Source: a virus. From it: a stretch of DNA of 32,582 nucleotides. The translations under genes were made by a program, and so were the position numbers. Below are positions 7,991-16,430 of the stretch, one piece after another. How positions within the stretch are numbered: the first letter of the stretch is position 1; every line of letters begins with the position of its first letter. The stretch covers positions 1 to 32,582 of the IMG/VR virus record IMGVR_UViG_3300048925_000646, one strand, 5' to 3'. The notes below the pieces were generated by a model, which saw only the letters and a list, made by a program, of their open reading frames with translations, did not search any database and was not told where the DNA came from.

Positions 7991-8500
7991 TTACAGGCCG
8001 ATGTTTTTGCGGTGCTGTGCCACGCGGTCAACGCCGCCGACGATTTCCACCATGTTCACGGTATCGACTTCAATCACGTCTCTGCCGTCAATCGTGAGCT
8101 TGAAATAGGTGCACTGGGTGGTGATTTTGGTTTCGGTGTCTTCACCCTGTTTGTACTCACCAAAATCCATTTCCTTGTGACGTCCGCGCAGGGTGACTTC
8201 CACGGCGGAGGTGTCGCCGGTGTCGTCGCGCTGGAAGGAACCGGCAAAGCGCAGCGGCACGGCATCGACTGCGCCCCATTGTTTCAGCACCAGTTCATCC
8301 ATCCCGCCCACCGTCCACTCAAAGCTCAGCGCGTCGTCGTCCAGCCCGAAATCAATCGAGGCCGATCCGGTCATGCCGCCGCCGCGATAATTCTCCAGCT
8401 TGCGGGTCAGTTTCGGCAGCGTCAGCGCGCTGACCGTGCCGAGGTAGCTGTTCCCGTCGTTAAACAGGTTCAGGTATTTCAGTTTCTTAGGCAGTGCCAT
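7991..8500 (-). CDS. FII: Major tail tube protein gpFII
   Basis: This 169-residue P2 FII family protein forms the inner tail tube inside the sheath. Family stretches include ALPKKLKYLNLFNDGNSYLG at the N-terminus, MTGSASIDFGLDDDALSFEW, and VTLRGRHKEMDFGEYKQGED. It is cotranscribed with the sheath gene FI, 14 bases after the FI stop. Confidence 0.95.
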   Translation of the reverse strand: MALPKKLKYLNLFNDGNSYLGTVSALTLPKLTRKLENYRGGGMTGSASIDFGLDDDALSFEWTVGGMDELVLKQWGAVDAVPLRFAGSFQRDDTGDTSAVEVTLRGRHKEMDFGEYKQGEDTETKITTQCTYFKLTIDGRDVIEVDTVNMVEIVGGVDRVAQHRKNIGL

Positions 8501-8514
8501 GTTTTAGCGCCTCT

Positions 8515-9684
8515 TTAGCTGTTAACGGAGGTGGCGAATGTCGCCAGGTATTGGTCGGTGATGCGCTGACGCAGGGTTAAATCTTCCAGCGGCGGCACCG
8601 GCGTGTAGTCGTAATCGATGAACAGCTTGCCCGCCTTCAGGGTGTCGACGGTGTTGGCGTCGGGGTCATACCAGCAGTTGCCATCAATGATCAGACCGGC
8701 GGTTTTCATTTCGCGCAGCTTGGCGTTAATGCCCGCAATCATGTCTTTGATAAGCGTCGGGGTCATTGGCCGGTCCATCGCCCACAGGTGCGCTTCCGCC
8801 ATCGTATCCGCCAGCACCTGCGCGGTGCGGGTGTAGTTCTCAAACAGGAACAGCGGATCGTCAGAGCAGGTGCGTTGCCCCCAGAACTTAAAGCCATCCT
8901 TGCGGATAAGGGTGGTGACGCAAGCCTGGTTCAGCAGGTCGGCATCGGTGCCGGGGGTCTGCAAATCCCAGTAGACGCTGGCAGACAGGCCGGTGACGCC
9001 GTTGATGCCGACGTTAGAAAGGGTTTTATGCCAGCCGGTTTCGGCGTCGATTTTGGCACGCAGGCCGAGCGCGTAAGCCGTCGCGGGGGCGATGTCGCTG
9101 GCGTTGGTGGTGGTGTTCCAGGCCACGAAATCCGGCCAGATCACCATCAGCTCACGCTGGCTGAAATTGTCGCGGTACTTAATAGCATCGGACACGGTTT
9201 TGCAGCCGTACGCGCTGACGTAGCCGAATGCACGCAATTGGTGACAGACGGCGGCAAGCGCGGCGGCGACCTCCTGGTTATCCAGACCCGGCACGCCGAG
9301 AATGCGCGGCTTTACGCCGAGTTCAGTTTGCGCAGACAGCAAGGCTTTCATGCCGGTATACATGCCGGTTTCATCTGATCCGCCGATGATGTTGGAGGTG
9401 GTTTCCGCTTCGGTTTCACCTTCTGCGACGCGCACAACGACGACCACCGGCTTAGCCTGGTTGGCAATTGCCATCAGGGAGGCGCGCAGCGTGCCGGTTT
9501 TACCGGCCTTGCCGGCGGCGGTCAGCACGTTAGTAATGAGCACCGGCGTATCCAGCGGGAAGGTCGCCGCGTCGGCATCCTCTGCAGTGCAGACCATCCC
9601 GATGATGGCGGTGGAAACGGTGGAGATAACGCGGGTGCCGTCATTGATTTCAACAACGCGCACACCGTGATGATAATCAGCCAT
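8515..9684 (-). CDS. FI: Contractile tail sheath protein gpFI
   Basis: This 389-residue tail sheath protein of the Myoviridae/T4 gp18 family has a length close to P2 FI (396). The N-terminus HHGVRVVEINDGTRVISTVS matches P2 FI very well, so I place the start at ATG 9684. The open frame extends further upstream without homology, across the putative Ogr site. Conserved later stretches are FSQREL-type and KFWGQRTCSDDPLFLFENY. It is the first gene of the third late operon. Confidence 0.96.
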   Translation of the reverse strand: MADYHHGVRVVEINDGTRVISTVSTAIIGMVCTAEDADAATFPLDTPVLITNVLTAAGKAGKTGTLRASLMAIANQAKPVVVVVRVAEGETEAETTSNIIGGSDETGMYTGMKALLSAQTELGVKPRILGVPGLDNQEVAAALAAVCHQLRAFGYVSAYGCKTVSDAIKYRDNFSQRELMVIWPDFVAWNTTTNASDIAPATAYALGLRAKIDAETGWHKTLSNVGINGVTGLSASVYWDLQTPGTDADLLNQACVTTLIRKDGFKFWGQRTCSDDPLFLFENYTRTAQVLADTMAEAHLWAMDRPMTPTLIKDMIAGINAKLREMKTAGLIIDGNCWYDPDANTVDTLKAGKLFIDYDYTPVPPLEDLTLRQRITDQYLATFATSVNS

Positions 9685-9755
9685 GGTGTTTTTCCTGTGA
9701 TTAATAAGCCAATCAATCATCGCGTGTTGTATCGGCGCAGGCACGGCGGGCGCGG

Positions 9756-9780
9756 TGTGTGGGGAATAGCACAACGTGGG
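9756..9780 (-). promoter_or_regulatory. Putative Ogr site of the FI late promoter
   Basis: On the minus strand CCCACGTTGT (9780-9771) leads into TGT-N12-ACA (9773-9756). This is the dyad form reported for P2 Ogr sites centred near -55. The centre is about 80 bp before the FI ATG, so transcription would start about 25 bp before it. The same 10-mer precedes V and O. Confidence 0.7.
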
Positions 9781-9782
9781 AG

Positions 9783-9812
9783 GAAAAAAACAAAGCCCCT
9801 CTTCGGGGCTTC
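9783..9812 (-). terminator. Terminator of the V-to-G operon
   Basis: On the minus strand AAGCCCC pairs with GGGGCTT around GAAGA, followed by TGTTTTTTT. It lies immediately after the stop codon of the tail fibre assembly gene and before the FI promoter. Confidence 0.85.
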
Positions 9813-9814
9813 GG

Positions 9815-10270
9815 TTAGGCGGGGGTTTCAGGCCAGGTAACATCCGGCGCGGCAGACAAATCCAGCCGGTTAAGGGCGACGCGGTATTTTTTCCAGGCGG
9901 TCAGGCTTGCCCGTTCCGCCTCCGTGGCATCGTCAATATCGACGGCATCCTGCAAAGGCGCAATGGCGGCGTTTGCCTTTGCCATCAGCGCGGACAAGGC
10001 CGTGACGGCTTCGGCCTTGCGTTCTTCAACCGTCGGCGGCGGAATATCCCCCCAGGCGGGCAGACCGTCCGTGCCTGCGATCCGCATTTTACCCTCTGGC
10101 GGAGGGAGGGTTTGATATTCACGGTAAACCACATCACTGACTGCAATGCCATCATCCGGCCAGCTCCCGGCATCGTCGTACACGTCCCGCAACGCACGCG
10201 GATAAAAACCGTTGGTGAGCGGGCTGTAAACATAAAGACTTGAGGTGACTGCGCTGTAATAGTTGCTCAT
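9815..10270 (-). CDS. G: Tail fibre assembly protein (gpG/Tfa type)
   Basis: This 151-residue Caudo_TAP/Tfa-type chaperone helps the tail fibre H fold or trimerise. The N-terminus describes a short fibre-like segment (YYSAVTSSLYVYSPLTNGFY). The C-terminal half has the family helix LTAWKKYRVALNRLDLS followed by a Pro-rich end (WPETPA). It follows H by nine bases. In P2 the fun/Z moron lies between G and FI; here that gap holds only a terminator and a promoter. Confidence 0.92.
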   Translation of the reverse strand: MSNYYSAVTSSLYVYSPLTNGFYPRALRDVYDDAGSWPDDGIAVSDVVYREYQTLPPPEGKMRIAGTDGLPAWGDIPPPTVEERKAEAVTALSALMAKANAAIAPLQDAVDIDDATEAERASLTAWKKYRVALNRLDLSAAPDVTWPETPA

Positions 10271-10279
10271 TATTTTCCC

Positions 10280-12679
10280 TTACCAGCCGGTGGCTTCCCA
10301 GTAGCTGCCGCCGCTGTCCTGGCCGCAGGTGAAACCGATGTTATTGATAATTTGCGCCGTACCAAAGTTGTCGCTGAACGTCCCGCCGCCGCCATTGATG
10401 GCGGTCACCTGAACGTTGACGCAGGTGCTGGGGAAAGGAATCGGGAAATTCACCGTTGACCAGCCGCGACTCCCTTTGTTGACGACGCCCCACTGCTTAA
10501 TCATTCCCGTGTCACCGCATCGCCACCAGCCGCCGCCGAGATTGGCGGTATTGGAATTGACCGGCTGCCGGTTATTGGGGCTGAAAACGCGCTGCCCCAT
10601 CTCATAAATCCCGCCGCCTTCGGCGGAAATACTCCCCTGTGTTGCCAGGTCACCGGTGCCGGTAAATCTGACAAAGCCCGTTTGTACGGAATTCGCCTGA
10701 TTAACGGTGCGGAAAAGAAAGCCCCCCACGCCGCCGCCCCGGTTGTTCACAAAGTCGGATTCGCCCTGGCCGCCGCTTTCGTTCCAGCCTAAATAGGTCC
10801 CTTGCCCGTCGCCAGGGTGCGGGATGGTTATCGCCCGGAGATAATTCGCCGTGACGCGACCGTTCACATCACCGCCCACGCGGGGAAATGCGCCCACATT
10901 ATCGGCATTCAGCCCGATATCCTGGGTGCCATCAAACGCCACACCGGCAATCTTGCGGGCAGTGGCGAGTTTGGACGCGGCGACGGCTGTCCCGCCCGCC
11001 GGTAACGCGCCGACGTCTGCCGGTGTCGGTTTGTTGGCCTGGCAGTAAATTTCATTCCAGTTAGTCCAGGGACCATCGACGCCGTTCCATGCCCCCGACG
11101 CGCCACGGGTAAACTGTCGTCCGTTGTTGTTAAAGGCAATCTGCTGCGTCGCATTCGGTCCCCAGGTCACGAAAATCACGCCGACGAAACCGTTCATCGG
11201 GTAGCCTTTGTCCGTGGTCGCGGCGGCGGCACCGGGCACGCCGTAATGCCCGAGCATGGCCGTGCCATGCAGCGCGTTGGGCGAGTCCGTCGCGGTTAAA
11301 TTGGCACGGATTTTAAAGGCCGTCGCCACCTCATCCGCCAGCGCCTTTTCACTGGCGGCGCTTTGCGCGGCCGTCCACGCGCCCACGTCGGCGGCGGTGG
11401 GTTTGTTATTCGCGCTGTACGTTGGCACCCACTCTTTCCAGGGACCATCGACGCCGTTCCAGTCAGCGGACAATCCGCGATTCCAGATATTGCCGGTGAA
11501 CGTGACGTACATCTGCTGACAGCCGTAGGCGCTCGGCGTGACGTACAGCGTGCCTGCGATGCCTTGCGGATAGTGCAACGCCGCCGTGGCGTTGGCATTT
11601 TTAGGCTGCGCGTACAGGGCGGCACTTCCGGCTCCGCTGGCAAAGCCCAGGGTATTAATATCCGTGGTGGTCAGGATGGCCGACGGCACCGTGACGGAAT
11701 TCACCGCGCTGGCCTGCACCCAGTCACGCCAGGGTCCATCTGTGCCATTCCAGGACGCATTCAGCGCACGCGTCCACACCATGCCGGTATTTTGCACGGT
11801 GTAACGCTGCAGCATGCCGCCCGTCCAGGACGCGGGGATAACCTCCAGCACGCCCGCCGCCTGTGAACCGGCGGGATAGCCATTGGCGACCGTGGCATTC
11901 GCGCCGGTGCTCTGCACGTAAATCCCGATTTTTGCCAGATTAAACGTATTGATGTTCGCGGTGCCGAGCACGGCGGACGCGACAGGCAGCGCCCCCACGT
12001 CCGCCGCCTCCAGCGTAATGTCAGCGCTCAGGGCTTTATTATTCACCTTGCGGGTGGACGGTACGCGGGTGTTGGCATTGTCGTTGGCGGTCTTGACCGC
12101 TTTGGGCGTGGCGGCCAGCGCTTCGCTGGTACTGCTGACCGAGCTGTTAAGCTGCACAAAACCCTTTGCCGTCAGTGTGCCGTCGGGGTGGTTGCGGGAT
12201 TTTTCATGTGCGGCCAGCAGGTCATTCACATACTGCTCGGTGGCCATAATCACCGAGTCGTCGATCAGCAGGCTGATGGCTTCGGTGTTGCTGACCGCAA
12301 TCACCATACGTAAAGTCTGCGTGCGCCCTGAACCTTCCGCCAGGGTAGGCTTGTAAGTGTCCGCCATATTGCAGACGGCAATCAGCGTGCCGTCGTCGGC
12401 AAACAGCCCCATTTCGCGCATCCAGAAACCGCCGACGCTCGCAGAAATCACCGCCTCAGCAATGACCCAGTTGCCGTGAGTCGGATCCAGCTTTAAGGAA
12501 TTGAGCGGCGTGCGGTACACCTCTTTAACCAGTTTTGTCTGCGTGGCAACCGGCGTTGTTGCCTTGCCGTTGCCGTCACCGACGGCAAGCTGCGTAATGT
12601 TGATGTCAGTTCCCGCCGCAATGGCCGCCGCGATGCGCGCCTGGCCGAGCGTGGTGACAACGGATTTAAATGTGCTCAT
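10280..12679 (-). CDS. H: Tail fibre protein gpH with three pyocin-knob repeats
   Basis: This 799-residue side tail fibre is the receptor-binding protein. The N-terminal 150 residues are the P2-type tail-collar fibre domain (TLGQARIAAAIAAGTDINIT, DGTLTAKGFVQLNSS) that attaches to the baseplate. Three repeats each end in a knob motif: WNGTDGPWRDW (about residue 310), WNGVDGPWKEW (about 406) and WNGVDGPWTNW (about 531). ADVGALP-like linkers join them. The C-terminus (about 690-799) is a gp53-like fibre tip ending NNIGFTCGQ...GSYWEATGW. Host range should be set by the tip and its partner, the downstream assembly protein. Confidence 0.95.
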   Translation of the reverse strand: MSTFKSVVTTLGQARIAAAIAAGTDINITQLAVGDGNGKATTPVATQTKLVKEVYRTPLNSLKLDPTHGNWVIAEAVISASVGGFWMREMGLFADDGTLIAVCNMADTYKPTLAEGSGRTQTLRMVIAVSNTEAISLLIDDSVIMATEQYVNDLLAAHEKSRNHPDGTLTAKGFVQLNSSVSSTSEALAATPKAVKTANDNANTRVPSTRKVNNKALSADITLEAADVGALPVASAVLGTANINTFNLAKIGIYVQSTGANATVANGYPAGSQAAGVLEVIPASWTGGMLQRYTVQNTGMVWTRALNASWNGTDGPWRDWVQASAVNSVTVPSAILTTTDINTLGFASGAGSAALYAQPKNANATAALHYPQGIAGTLYVTPSAYGCQQMYVTFTGNIWNRGLSADWNGVDGPWKEWVPTYSANNKPTAADVGAWTAAQSAASEKALADEVATAFKIRANLTATDSPNALHGTAMLGHYGVPGAAAATTDKGYPMNGFVGVIFVTWGPNATQQIAFNNNGRQFTRGASGAWNGVDGPWTNWNEIYCQANKPTPADVGALPAGGTAVAASKLATARKIAGVAFDGTQDIGLNADNVGAFPRVGGDVNGRVTANYLRAITIPHPGDGQGTYLGWNESGGQGESDFVNNRGGGVGGFLFRTVNQANSVQTGFVRFTGTGDLATQGSISAEGGGIYEMGQRVFSPNNRQPVNSNTANLGGGWWRCGDTGMIKQWGVVNKGSRGWSTVNFPIPFPSTCVNVQVTAINGGGGTFSDNFGTAQIINNIGFTCGQDSGGSYWEATGW

Positions 12680-12688
12680 AACGTCCTC

Positions 12689-13216
12689 TTATGCGGGGTA
12701 AACGGTCAGCAGTTCGCCCAGGTAGTGCGCCGCGCCGGTGTAAACGTCGCCTTTAATGTCCTGGGTGATGGTCAGGCCAATCAGATGGCGGCTGGCCGGT
12801 TTGGCGTCGGCAATCAGCCGCTCCATCTCCAAATACATGTCTTCGGTGATGCCGGTTTCCAGCACGCCGATATCCAGGCGAAACGTGCCGGGTTCGTCAT
12901 TCGTTTCCCACCACTCGGTCACGTTAATCAGGTAGCCGAGCGGCTCCACCACGCGCCGGATGGCACCGATAGTTCCCTTATGGCAGTGAATGAACCAGGC
13001 CGACTGAATCACGCGGCGCTTAGTCGCGACAGGCCAGTTTTCATCCCAGCGGTCAACCGACAGCGCCCACGCCAGGTAAGGTAAAAACCTGGCCGGACAG
13101 GTCAGCGGATCCCAGAGCTGCCGCAGCGGCACCGGCACGTTTTCAAGCGCGGCGCAGGCCTCGGCGGCGGCAACCTCAAGAGCCGAGGAACCGGCGGGCA
13201 GCAGGCGATCACTCAT
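12689..13216 (-). CDS. I: Baseplate/tail protein gpI
   Basis: This 175-residue P2_I family protein links the baseplate wedge and the tail fibres. Diagnostic stretches are LRQLWDPLTCPARFLPYLAW near the N-terminus and IQSAWFIHCHKGTIGAIRRV in the middle. It overlaps J by eight bases and precedes H by nine. Confidence 0.95.
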   Translation of the reverse strand: MSDRLLPAGSSALEVAAAEACAALENVPVPLRQLWDPLTCPARFLPYLAWALSVDRWDENWPVATKRRVIQSAWFIHCHKGTIGAIRRVVEPLGYLINVTEWWETNDEPGTFRLDIGVLETGITEDMYLEMERLIADAKPASRHLIGLTITQDIKGDVYTGAAHYLGELLTVYPA

Positions 13217-14117
13217 CGTAGCCGCCCACTTTCAGGGTGTACGCGGTGCAGAATGACGCCTGGGTTTTATCCAGCTCGATGTCAGCGGCGGGGTTTTTCA
13301 GCTCCACCCGCTGCACGCCTTCAACGTGCAGCGCGGCATAAATGGCGGACAGCCGGATGTCGCGGCCTAACCGGTGCTGCGCGGTGGTGTAGGCGATAAG
13401 CTTGGCTTCGGCGGCTTCTCGGATGGGTTCCGCTTCCGGACCCGGAAACAGATACAGCACGGCGTCAATGGTGTAATTCACGACGGTGGCAGACTGGACG
13501 GTCACGCGGTCAGCCACGGGGCGCACGTTTTCGTCATTGAGCGCGGCCTGAACCACCGCCAGCAGGTCAGCGGGGGCGCTGCCGTTGCCGGTCTGTGCCA
13601 GCACGGAAATCGTCACGCAGGCAGGCGACGGACTGATGACCGAAATGTCCGCCACCCGCCCGTCAGCCGAGCGCCCGTGATACTCATAGGAACCCACCGG
13701 ACCGGCGACGCTCAGCCCTTCAAACGCCTGCTGCGCACGGATGCGCAAATCCGCATCGCTTTCCATCACTGCTGCGACAGTAGGTACGCTGACCGTATCC
13801 GCAGGGGTGATGGTCAGGCGTGCCACGCTGAACGTCGCGGCGATATTGTCGAGGTCTGTGCCGCTGGCATAGGCCAGCATCACCGCCTGCGCCGCTTCGT
13901 TAACCCGCTGACGCAGGATCACTTCGCGGTAAGCGTTCTCCTCCAGCAATTTCACAATGGGTTCAGACTCCAGGGTCAGCGTGCGGGCGATGGCGGCCTG
14001 CTGGTCTTCGGGGTACAGCGATACCAGCGTGGCTTTGCGCTCCGCCAGGAGGATTTCGTAATCCAGCACCTCCACCACATCGGGGGCGGGTAACTGGCTC
14101 AGGTCGATAGTTGCCAT
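13209..14117 (-). CDS. J: Baseplate wedge protein gpJ
   Basis: This 302-residue Baseplate_J family protein is a wedge subunit. The N-terminus IDLSQLPAPDVVEVLDYEIL and the central LLEENAYREVILRQRVNEAA and QQAFEGLSVAGPVGSYEYHG are typical of P2 J. It lies between W and I with almost no spacing. Confidence 0.95.
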   Translation of the reverse strand: MATIDLSQLPAPDVVEVLDYEILLAERKATLVSLYPEDQQAAIARTLTLESEPIVKLLEENAYREVILRQRVNEAAQAVMLAYASGTDLDNIAATFSVARLTITPADTVSVPTVAAVMESDADLRIRAQQAFEGLSVAGPVGSYEYHGRSADGRVADISVISPSPACVTISVLAQTGNGSAPADLLAVVQAALNDENVRPVADRVTVQSATVVNYTIDAVLYLFPGPEAEPIREAAEAKLIAYTTAQHRLGRDIRLSAIYAALHVEGVQRVELKNPAADIELDKTQASFCTAYTLKVGGYDE

Positions 14118-14120
14118 AAT

Positions 14121-14471
14121 TCAGCTCACTGGAAGGGTTAAGGAGATGGCGGCGGACGTGTCTTTGCGGGTGCCGGTGAGTTCCACCACGCCTTTTCCGT
14201 CGAACGTCGTTTCAAAGGTGATGCCGGTCAGTCTGACGCGTGGCTCCCACTTGAGGATCGCGCTGTAACAGGCCGCCATGATTTGCAGGCGCAGCGCCGC
14301 ATTCTGCGGGCGGTCAGTCAGCATCGATAGCAGTGAACCATAGTCACGGCGCATGACGCGGGAACCAACGGGCGTGCGCAGAATGTCGCTGACCGACTGC
14401 TGAATGTGCGCCAGGTCTTCGACGCTGCGCCCCGTGTCGCGAGCCAGGCCGATGTATTTTGCATGGGTCAT
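14121..14471 (-). CDS. W: Baseplate protein gpW (GP25-like)
   Basis: This 116-residue GPW/gp25 family wedge protein is part of the baseplate and nucleates the sheath. Typical features are LAHIQQSVSDILRTPVGSRV, RRDYGSLLSMLTDRPQ, and a C-terminal WEPRVRLTGITFE. The ATG overlaps the V stop by four bases. Confidence 0.95.
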   Translation of the reverse strand: MTHAKYIGLARDTGRSVEDLAHIQQSVSDILRTPVGSRVMRRDYGSLLSMLTDRPQNAALRLQIMAACYSAILKWEPRVRLTGITFETTFDGKGVVELTGTRKDTSAAISLTLPVS

Positions 14472-15109
14472 GACGGCACCTGCGTCTGACCGCCGCCCGT
14501 CTGGACGCCGCCGTGTTTATGGGTATGCACAACCACGCCGTTTGACGTGAGGCTGCCGCCGGAATGGGTGAGGTTCCCGGTCATCGTGCCGCCCTGTTTC
14601 ACCTCCAGGCTGCCCGTGGTGAGCTTTTTGGTGCAGACCACCTCCGGCGTGTCGAGCGTGATGCGGGTCGATGCCGTGCAGGTAATCAGCGGAGCAGACA
14701 CCGTCACCTTGTCCGCAGCATTCACCGTGGCGGACTTGATACCGGTTGCCAGCAGTGCGCCGGTTTTGGGTTCGTACTCGATCACCGCGCCGTCAGGGAA
14801 AGTGACATGTACGGCATCGGCTGACACAGACGGCGCAGGATAGTCATCAGAGAAAATGCCAGGCATCACAAAAGCGGTATCAAGCTCGCCGCCCAGGCAG
14901 AACAGCACAACCTGTTCACCTTCAGACGGTGCCCACCAGGAACGGGAACGCCCAGCGCGGGACGTCAGCCAATGCAGCCAGTCGGTGACGTTACCGCCGG
15001 TATTTACGCGACAGGTGCCCGCCTCTAAATCCACCTCGGCAACGGTGCCAATGCGGATCAGATTGCGCAGCAGGCGCGGAATGTCGTTGTTGGGAATGGA
15101 TGTATTCAT
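14468..15109 (-). CDS. V: Baseplate spike protein gpV
   Basis: This 213-residue P2 gpV is the membrane-piercing spike under the baseplate. The OB-fold part contains DWLHWLTSRAGRSRSWWAPS and ADAVHVTFPDGAVIEYEP. The C-terminal beta-helix ends in HTHKH, the HxH iron-binding motif at the tip of P2 spikes. I kept the ATG at 15109 because the protein then matches P2 V throughout; the ribosome binding site in front is weak. It is the first gene of the second late operon and directly follows the AT-rich S-V island. Confidence 0.95.
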   Translation of the reverse strand: MNTSIPNNDIPRLLRNLIRIGTVAEVDLEAGTCRVNTGGNVTDWLHWLTSRAGRSRSWWAPSEGEQVVLFCLGGELDTAFVMPGIFSDDYPAPSVSADAVHVTFPDGAVIEYEPKTGALLATGIKSATVNAADKVTVSAPLITCTASTRITLDTPEVVCTKKLTTGSLEVKQGGTMTGNLTHSGGSLTSNGVVVHTHKHGGVQTGGGQTQVPS

Positions 15110-15110
15110 G

Positions 15111-15140
15111 CATAAAAGAATGCCGTCCTGTCAGGCGGCA
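15111..15140 (-). terminator. Hairpin between the S-V island and gene V
   Basis: On the minus strand TGCCG-CCT pairs with AGG-(A)-CGGCA (15140-15121), with one bulged A, followed by TTCTTTT. It would stop leftward transcripts from the island before V. It lies between the Ogr site and the V start codon, so the late transcription start would have to be just downstream of it. Confidence 0.5.
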
Positions 15141-15156
15141 TACAATTTAAGGCTGA

Positions 15157-15181
15157 TTGATGACGGGTGGTACAACGTGGG
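15157..15181 (-). promoter_or_regulatory. Putative Ogr site of the V late promoter
   Basis: The minus-strand sequence CCCACGTTGT (15181-15172) is identical to the FI and O sites. The dyad reads TGT-N12-CAA, so one half-site is imperfect, as at the O site. The centre lies about 56 bp before the V ATG, which would place the transcription start almost at the start codon. Confidence 0.6.
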
Positions 15182-15202
15182 GATCACTGATTGAGGAGTA
15201 CT

Positions 15203-15286
15203 AGCTCAAACTTGAGCTGACACATTCCGTAGGTAGAACATCATCAAGTCTTACAGCCTAGTTTGAGTGAGGAGCGGACCTTGAGT
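15203..15286 (+). repeat. Cassette-edge repeat, copy 1 (left end of S-V island)
   Basis: It begins AGCTCAAACTTGAGCTGACA and aligns without gaps over about 84 bp to the copies at 17541-17624 (inverted) and 29472. Both ends are best conserved: AGCTCARACTTGASCTGACAC at the start and AGGAGCGGA near the end. The first 16 bases form their own inverted repeat (AGCTCAA/TTGAGCT). Confidence 0.6.
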
Positions 15287-15347
15287 GATTAATAATTTAA
15301 ATACAAATACACCATGAGTCCTGTTAACAAAAACTATTCACAGCAAG

Positions 15348-16163
15348 TTAATTATATTTTTCTGATAATTCCCTCATATATGGCTCTACTTCTGGGCGTA
15401 GCATATGATTCTTCATCGAGTCAAGAAATGTTATGGGGGTTTGAATTACATTTACTTTGGATTCATTTTTCCTAATAAGAGTCATCCCTTTGCAGATTTT
15501 TAAATATTCCTTGATTAATATTTTCTTGCGACCTCTAAGTAAATCACCATTGAAAGCTATAATATGAAAAATTGCAGCTCCAATGACTATTTGTTTCACC
15601 GAGTATTCTGATGATTCGAAATCGCCCCATGAAATCCTACCAAAAAATGGGTTTGCGTAACCAGAAGGATCAACTTCAAGTTGATGACCATATTTTTCAA
15701 TTTCTAAGGCTGTCAATTTTAATGGTTTAAACAATCCAGCAGAGATAGCAAAACCAGAGAAATCAGAACTTTTCCCTAAAATAACATCTTTGTATTTATC
15801 AAAGAAGAATAATTTCTTCTCACTAGCCCTGGATGAATTGAATGCTACTTTGAGTAACCAGCGTGAAAGTAAACTATAATTGTAATTAATATTAACATGT
15901 TCTTTTAAGAAACACTGTGTAAAAAAACCAGATTGCTCGAGAATGTTTTTGGCATAACCATCCAGTTCGCATAAAACCACACTATTACAATGAGAGCAAA
16001 CATCTTTTATTTTTGCTTCGCCACTTATTATTTTTTGGGGTTTTTCTTGCCATCCGATAGTTTTTCCAGAACCGGTGCTATATTGATACTCATAGATAAA
16101 AGATGGGAGTATGTGTTCCCTAGTCATTTTCCCCTCTTGGCCACAATATATGCAAGTACTCAC
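15348..16163 (-). CDS. HNH-endonuclease-like protein of the S-V island
   Basis: This 271-residue protein has an N-terminal HNH-type zinc fold: C4-x2-C7, then REHILPSF with H17, and C56-x2-C59-N60. The remaining 200 residues (mixed, rich in Phe, Lys and Ile) are unknown to me. It may be a DNase acting on incoming DNA, but the final His of a classic HNH is not obvious, so activity is uncertain. The start is a GTG at 16163 with a strong AAGGAG five bases upstream. The gene is AT-rich, unlike the flanking P2 genes, and lies between S and V at the position of P2 orf30. It is downstream of, and on the same strand as, the HEPN-like gene, about 270 bp away. Confidence 0.75.
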   Translation of the reverse strand: MSTCIYCGQEGKMTREHILPSFIYEYQYSTGSGKTIGWQEKPQKIISGEAKIKDVCSHCNSVVLCELDGYAKNILEQSGFFTQCFLKEHVNINYNYSLLSRWLLKVAFNSSRASEKKLFFFDKYKDVILGKSSDFSGFAISAGLFKPLKLTALEIEKYGHQLEVDPSGYANPFFGRISWGDFESSEYSVKQIVIGAAIFHIIAFNGDLLRGRKKILIKEYLKICKGMTLIRKNESKVNVIQTPITFLDSMKNHMLRPEVEPYMRELSEKYN

Positions 16164-16289
16164 TTCATCTCCTTAACTAAGATATGATTACTAAAAAACG
16201 GTGTAATATTATAGCAGTTGATAAATCGCATTAGTAGTTATAGTTTAATGCATAAATTTTTCTACTAGCAGTAAATATCTTTAGAAGAA

Positions 16290-16333
16290 AGCATCATCCC
16301 TGATGAAAATTCAATAACATCCGCTCCTGACAC
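16290..16333 (-). repeat. Cassette-edge repeat, partial copy between the two island genes
   Basis: Read on the minus strand GTGTCAGGAGCGGATGTTATTG, followed by ATTTTCATC, lines up in register with the second half of the copies at 29472 and 32077. The first half of the repeat is not recognisable here. It ends about 130 bases before the HNH-like gene. Confidence 0.45.
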
Positions 16334-16430
16334 GTAACAGACCCTATGCAAAATCATCAAGCTCGCTTAAAGAGAGAAGAGGGTATTGGTTTTAAAGAGG
16401 ATGAATGGCTCAATTCATTAGTATGCATCT

